A stretch of DNA of 64,000 bases from Pseudomonas sp. UBA6562 (lineage in GTDB: Bacteria; Pseudomonadota; Gammaproteobacteria; Pseudomonadales; Pseudomonadaceae), in contig NZ_DJJS01000006.1 in NCBI RefSeq assembly GCF_002434265.1, positions 496,001 to 560,000 of the forward strand, written 5' to 3'. Each line of letters starts with the position of its first letter. The stretch's first letter is position 1. Of the stretch, positions 60,447-64,000 are shown piece by piece. The notes under the pieces are model-generated. The model made no database searches and was not told the origin of the DNA. It saw nothing but the letters and a program-made list of their open reading frames with translations. The translations under genes were made by a program, and so were the position numbers.

Positions 60447-62666
60447 GTGTCCGACGTCATCCTGCGCATCGCCCTGCCCTCGCCGCTGCGCCGCCTGTTC
60501 GACTACCAAGCGCCGCCGCGCATGGCCAAGCAGCCCCTCGCCCCCGGCATGCGCGTACGCGTGCCGTTCGGGCGACGCGAGATGATCGGCGTGCTGGTCG
60601 AGGTCACCGACCGCACCGAGGTGCCGGCCGACAAGCTCAAACCGGCCAGCGCCCTGCTCGACGAGGTGTCGCCGCTACCACCGGCGTTCTTCCGGCTGTG
60701 CCTGTGGACCGCCCAGTATTACCAGCACAGTCTGGGCGACACCTTCAACTGGGCCTTGCCCAACCTGCTGCGCCAGGGCGAGGCGGCACAGGCGCGCCAG
60801 GAGCGCTTCTGGCATGCCGCGCCCGGCGCCAGCCTCGACGACCCGCGCATCGCCCGCGCACCACGCCAGCGCGAAGCCCTGCAAACCCTCGCCCAGCACC
60901 CGCACGGCGTGGCCCATGGCCTGCTGAGCAAGCTCAAACTGAACAAGGACAGCCTCGACTTGCTGCTGGCCAAGGCCCTGGTCGAAGTGGAAGTGCGCCG
61001 CCAAGGCCCGGCCCCGCGCCACGAACACTGGCTGGCGCAACCGGAACTGGCGCTCAACCCCGAGCAGCAGGCCGCCTTCGATGCCGTACGTTCGGGCTTC
61101 GGCGCCTTCCATGCGTTTCTCCTGGCCGGGGTGACCGGCAGCGGCAAGACCGAGGTCTACCTGCAACTGATCCGCGAAACCCTTGAGGCCGGCAAGCAGG
61201 CCCTGGTGCTGATCCCGGAGATCAACCTGGGGCCGCAGACCCTGGCGCGCTTCGAACAGCGCTTCAACGCGCGCATCGCCCTGCTGCACTCGGCGGTCAA
61301 CGACCGCGAGCGGCTCGATGCCTGGCTGGCGGCGCGCGACGGCGAGGCCGACATCATCATCGGCACGCGTTCGGCGCTGTTCACGCCGATGAAGAACCCT
61401 GGGCTGATCATCATCGACGAAGAGCACGACGGCTCCTATAAACAGCAGGAAGGCCTGCGCTACCACGCCCGCGACCTGGCGGTGGTGCGCGCGCACCAGG
61501 AACAGGTGCCGATCCTGCTCGGCTCGGCCACCCCGTCGCTGGAGAGCCTGCACAACGCCCACACCGGCCGCTACGGCCTGCTGCGCATGCAGCAGCGCGC
61601 CGGCGGCGCCAAGCAGCCACGCCTGTTGCGTCTGGACGTGCGCAGCCTGCCACTGGACAGCGGCATCAGCGGGCCGCTGCAACAGGCCATCCGGCAAACC
61701 CTGGAAGCCGGCCAGCAGGTACTGGTGTTCCTCAACCGACGCGGCTTCGCCCCGACCCTGCTGTGCCACGACTGCGGCTGGCTGTCGGGCTGCCCGCGTT
61801 GCGACGCGCGCATGACCGTGCACCAGCGCTCGGCCATGCTGCGCTGCCACCACTGCGGCCACGAAGAGCGCCTGCCGCACCAGTGCCCGCAGTGCGACCA
61901 TGTCGACCTGCGCCCCATCGGCGCCGGCACCGAGCGCGCCGAAGAGCGCCTGAAGGTGCTGTTCCCGGACTTCCCGGTGCTGCGCGTCGACCGCGACAGC
62001 ACCGCCCGCAAGGACGCCATGCAGGCCCTGTTCACCACCATCGGCCGCGGCCAGCCGAGCATCCTGGTCGGCACCCAGATGCTGGCCAAGGGGCACCACT
62101 TTCCGCGCGTCACCTTAGTGGCCGTGCTCAACGCCGACGGTGGGCTGTTCTCCGGCGATTTCCGCGCCAGCGAACACATGGCGCAACTGATCCTGCAAGT
62201 GGCCGGCCGCGCCGGGCGCGCCGAAGAGCCGGGCAAGGTGATCATCCAGACCCACCTGGCCGAACACCCGCTGCTGGTACAGCTCACCGAACAGGGCTAT
62301 TTCGCTTTTGCCGAGCAGGCCATGAGCGAGCGCCGTGCCGCCGGTCTGCCGCCGTTCTCGCACCTGGCCCTGCTGCGCGCCGAAGCGCACAAGCCCGGCC
62401 AGGCCGAGGGCTTCCTCGACCAGGCTTGCAGCGCCGCCGAAGCCTGGCTGGCGCAATACCCGCAACCGGGCCTGGAGCTGCTCGGCCCGGTGCCGGCGCC
62501 GATGGAACGCCGAGCCGGGCGTTTCCGCGCACAACTGCTGGTACAGGCCGCCAGCCGCGCGGCCTTGCACCGCCTGCTCAGCGCTTGGCTGGCACAGATC
62601 GAACAACTGCCTAGCGGGCGCCAGGTGCGCTGGTCGCTGGACGTCGACCCGGTCGACTTGTACTGA
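60447..62666 (+). CDS. priA: Primosomal protein N' (replication restart helicase PriA)
   Basis: A 739-residue superfamily 2 helicase that reloads the replisome at stalled forks. Seen: N-terminal 3' DNA-binding domain, Walker A AGVTGSGKTEVYLQL (about residue 230), DEEH box IIIDEEHDGSYKQQEG, zinc-binding cysteines CHDCGWLSGCPRCDAR and CHHCGHEERLPHQCPQC, and VGTQMLAKGHHFPRVTLVAV with the final QVAGRAGRAEEPG helicase motif. The GTG start reproduces the family N-terminus (VSDVILRIALPSPLRRLFDY). Followed by argS after 119 bases. Confidence 0.97.
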   Translation: MSDVILRIALPSPLRRLFDYQAPPRMAKQPLAPGMRVRVPFGRREMIGVLVEVTDRTEVPADKLKPASALLDEVSPLPPAFFRLCLWTAQYYQHSLGDTFNWALPNLLRQGEAAQARQERFWHAAPGASLDDPRIARAPRQREALQTLAQHPHGVAHGLLSKLKLNKDSLDLLLAKALVEVEVRRQGPAPRHEHWLAQPELALNPEQQAAFDAVRSGFGAFHAFLLAGVTGSGKTEVYLQLIRETLEAGKQALVLIPEINLGPQTLARFEQRFNARIALLHSAVNDRERLDAWLAARDGEADIIIGTRSALFTPMKNPGLIIIDEEHDGSYKQQEGLRYHARDLAVVRAHQEQVPILLGSATPSLESLHNAHTGRYGLLRMQQRAGGAKQPRLLRLDVRSLPLDSGISGPLQQAIRQTLEAGQQVLVFLNRRGFAPTLLCHDCGWLSGCPRCDARMTVHQRSAMLRCHHCGHEERLPHQCPQCDHVDLRPIGAGTERAEERLKVLFPDFPVLRVDRDSTARKDAMQALFTTIGRGQPSILVGTQMLAKGHHFPRVTLVAVLNADGGLFSGDFRASEHMAQLILQVAGRAGRAEEPGKVIIQTHLAEHPLLVQLTEQGYFAFAEQAMSERRAAGLPPFSHLALLRAEAHKPGQAEGFLDQACSAAEAWLAQYPQPGLELLGPVPAPMERRAGRFRAQLLVQAASRAALHRLLSAWLAQIEQLPSGRQVRWSLDVDPVDLY

Positions 62667-62785
62667 CCCCGCCGAGCGGTTGCCCGGCAGAGGTTGGCAA
62701 CCCGCGCCGAGCCACGGATAATGCGCAGTTTTTCCACCTGCGCCTCCAAGCGCCCCGCCGCGCTTGCGGTCGAAAAGAGATCCCG

Positions 62786-64000
62786 ATGAAAGACACCATC
62801 CGCCAGCTGCTCCAGCAAGCCCTCACCCAACTCGTCACCGACGGTGTGCTGCCTGAAGGGTTGTCGCCGGCGATCCAGGTGGAAAACGCCCGCGACAAGA
62901 CCCACGGCGACTTCGCCAGCAACATCGCCATGATGCTGGCCAAGCCTGCGGGCCTGAAGCCGCGCGACCTGGCGGAAAAGCTGATCCAGGCGCTGCCGGC
63001 CAGCGACGACGTCAGCAAGGTCGAAATCGCCGGCCCGGGCTTTCTCAACTTCTTCCAGAACACCGCCGCCTTGGCCAACCGCCTGGACGCCGCGCTGGCC
63101 GACGCGCACCTGGGCGTGCGCAAGAGCGGCCCTGCGGAAAAAGTGGTGGTCGACCTCTCGGCACCGAACCTGGCCAAGGAAATGCACGTCGGCCACCTGC
63201 GCTCGACCATCATCGGCGACAGCGTGGCGCGCATCCTCGAGTTTCTCGGCGACCGGGTGATCCGCCAGAACCACGTCGGCGACTGGGGCACGCAGTTCGG
63301 CATGCTGTTGGCCTACCTGGAAGAAAACCCGATCACCAGCGACGAGCTGTCGGACCTGGAAAACTTCTACCGTGCCGCCAAGAAACGCTTCGACGAATCG
63401 GAAGCCTTCGCCACCCGCGCGCGCAGCCTGGTGGTCAAGCTGCAAGCCGGCGACGCCGATTGCCTGGCGCTGTGGACCCGCTTCAAGGACATCTCGCTGT
63501 CGCACTGCCAGAAGACCTACGAGCTGCTCAACGTCAAGCTGAGCATGGCCGACGTCATGGGCGAAAGCGCCTACAACGACGACCTCGCCAACGTGGTCGC
63601 CGACCTCAGGCACAGCGGCCTGCTGGTGGAGAACCAGGGCGCGCAGTGCGTGTTCCTCGACGAATTCAAGAACGCCGAAGGCGACCCGCTGCCGGTGATC
63701 GTGCAGAAGGCCGACGGCGGCTACCTGTACGCCACCACGGACCTGGCCGCCGTGCGCTACCGCAGCAACGTGCTCAAGGCCGACCGTGCGCTGTACTTCG
63801 TCGACCAACGCCAGGCGCTGCACTTCAACCAGGTGTTCGAAGTGGCGCGCCGCGCAGGCTTCGTCGGCCACCCGATGCGCATGGAGCACATGGGCTTCGG
63901 CACCATGAACGGCGCCGACGGCCGGCCGTTCAAGACCCGCGACGGCGGTACGGTCAAGCTCATCGACCTGCTCAACGAAGCCAAGGAGCGCGCCTACGCG
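62786..64000 (+). CDS. argS: Arginyl-tRNA synthetase (3' end beyond window)
   Basis: The first 405 codons of a class I synthetase of about 580 residues; the gene continues past the right edge. Seen: N-terminal Add1 tRNA-binding domain (DKTHGDFASNIAMMLAKP), the HIGH-type motif SAPNLAKEMHVGHLRSTIIGD, NHVGDWGTQFGMLLAYL and the LIDLLNEAKERAYA end of the visible part; KMSKS-type and anticodon-binding parts are outside. Same strand as priA. Confidence 0.97.
   Translation, partial: MKDTIRQLLQQALTQLVTDGVLPEGLSPAIQVENARDKTHGDFASNIAMMLAKPAGLKPRDLAEKLIQALPASDDVSKVEIAGPGFLNFFQNTAALANRLDAALADAHLGVRKSGPAEKVVVDLSAPNLAKEMHVGHLRSTIIGDSVARILEFLGDRVIRQNHVGDWGTQFGMLLAYLEENPITSDELSDLENFYRAAKKRFDESEAFATRARSLVVKLQAGDADCLALWTRFKDISLSHCQKTYELLNVKLSMADVMGESAYNDDLANVVADLRHSGLLVENQGAQCVFLDEFKNAEGDPLPVIVQKADGGYLYATTDLAAVRYRSNVLKADRALYFVDQRQALHFNQVFEVARRAGFVGHPMRMEHMGFGTMNGADGRPFKTRDGGTVKLIDLLNEAKERAYA

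Overview
The window is high-GC chromosomal DNA from a Pseudomonas. The gene content and neighbour sets (pilT-yggS-proC-yggT-metX-metW, rpoH-ftsX-ftsE-ftsY, pilMN(OP)Q-aroK-aroB-SPOR-gltB-gltD-hemE, ponA/maeB/rpmE/priA/argS) together with short pilus-assembly proteins suggest the P. putida/P. fulva side of the genus. This species-level guess is inference from remembered gene order, not from a search. There are 59 protein-coding genes, two of them cut by the window edges. I saw no rRNA or tRNA gene, no CRISPR array, no prophage and no insertion sequence.

Layout. 0-3.4 kb is the most accessory-looking part: a FecI/FecR-type iron-signalling pair behind a Fur-like site, a secreted esterase, and two small genes that resemble immunity-type families. 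3.4-11 kb holds pilT and, divergent from it, a long rightward run: yggS, proC, yggT, metX, metW, a DUF4426 protein, rdgB, hemW and a DUF3392 protein. It ends at a pair of inverted REP-like elements. 11.3-18.7 kb is mainly leftward: trmB, thiG, thiS, a DUF423 protein, then (after rightward mtgA) rpoH, ftsX, ftsE and ftsY. 18.9-26.3 kb is rightward: an exported M16 peptidase pair, rsmD, a second M16 pair without signal peptides, and a YheT-type hydrolase. 26.3-34.8 kb is mixed housekeeping: sseA, coaD, ferredoxin, mutM, an HDOD protein, rlmI, a short mgtE with a structured leader, and ilvD. 34.8-40.3 kb is a transport and metabolism patch: PchP-like phosphatase, tcyP, a LysR regulator divergent from an MFS exporter, and a b561-type cytochrome. 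40.5-55 kb is one long leftward series: hemE, gltD, gltB, SPOR/AAA protein, aroB, aroK, pilQ, a fused pilO-pilP, pilN and pilM. 55.2-64 kb holds ponA, maeB, a thermonuclease-like protein, rpmE, priA and the start of argS.

How the genes work together. Amino-acid synthesis is well represented: proline (proC), methionine (metX/metW), branched chain (ilvD), glutamate (gltBD) and aromatic (aroKB). The envelope and division set includes ftsEX, ftsY, mtgA, ponA, the SPOR protein and the pilus assembly genes with the retraction motor pilT. Genome and nucleotide care includes rdgB, mutM and priA. Cofactor genes are thiSG, coaD, hemE and hemW. rpoH carries a candidate envelope-stress (AlgU-type) promoter.

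I found no clearly new multi-gene system. The points most worth a second look are the duplicated M16 heterodimer lacking export signals, the structured leader before an N-domain-less mgtE, the PilO-PilP fusion inside a compact Hof-like pilus cluster, the orphan immunity-like genes, a 36-bp minisatellite inside ftsY, and several clear operator-like repeats in divergent intergenic regions.
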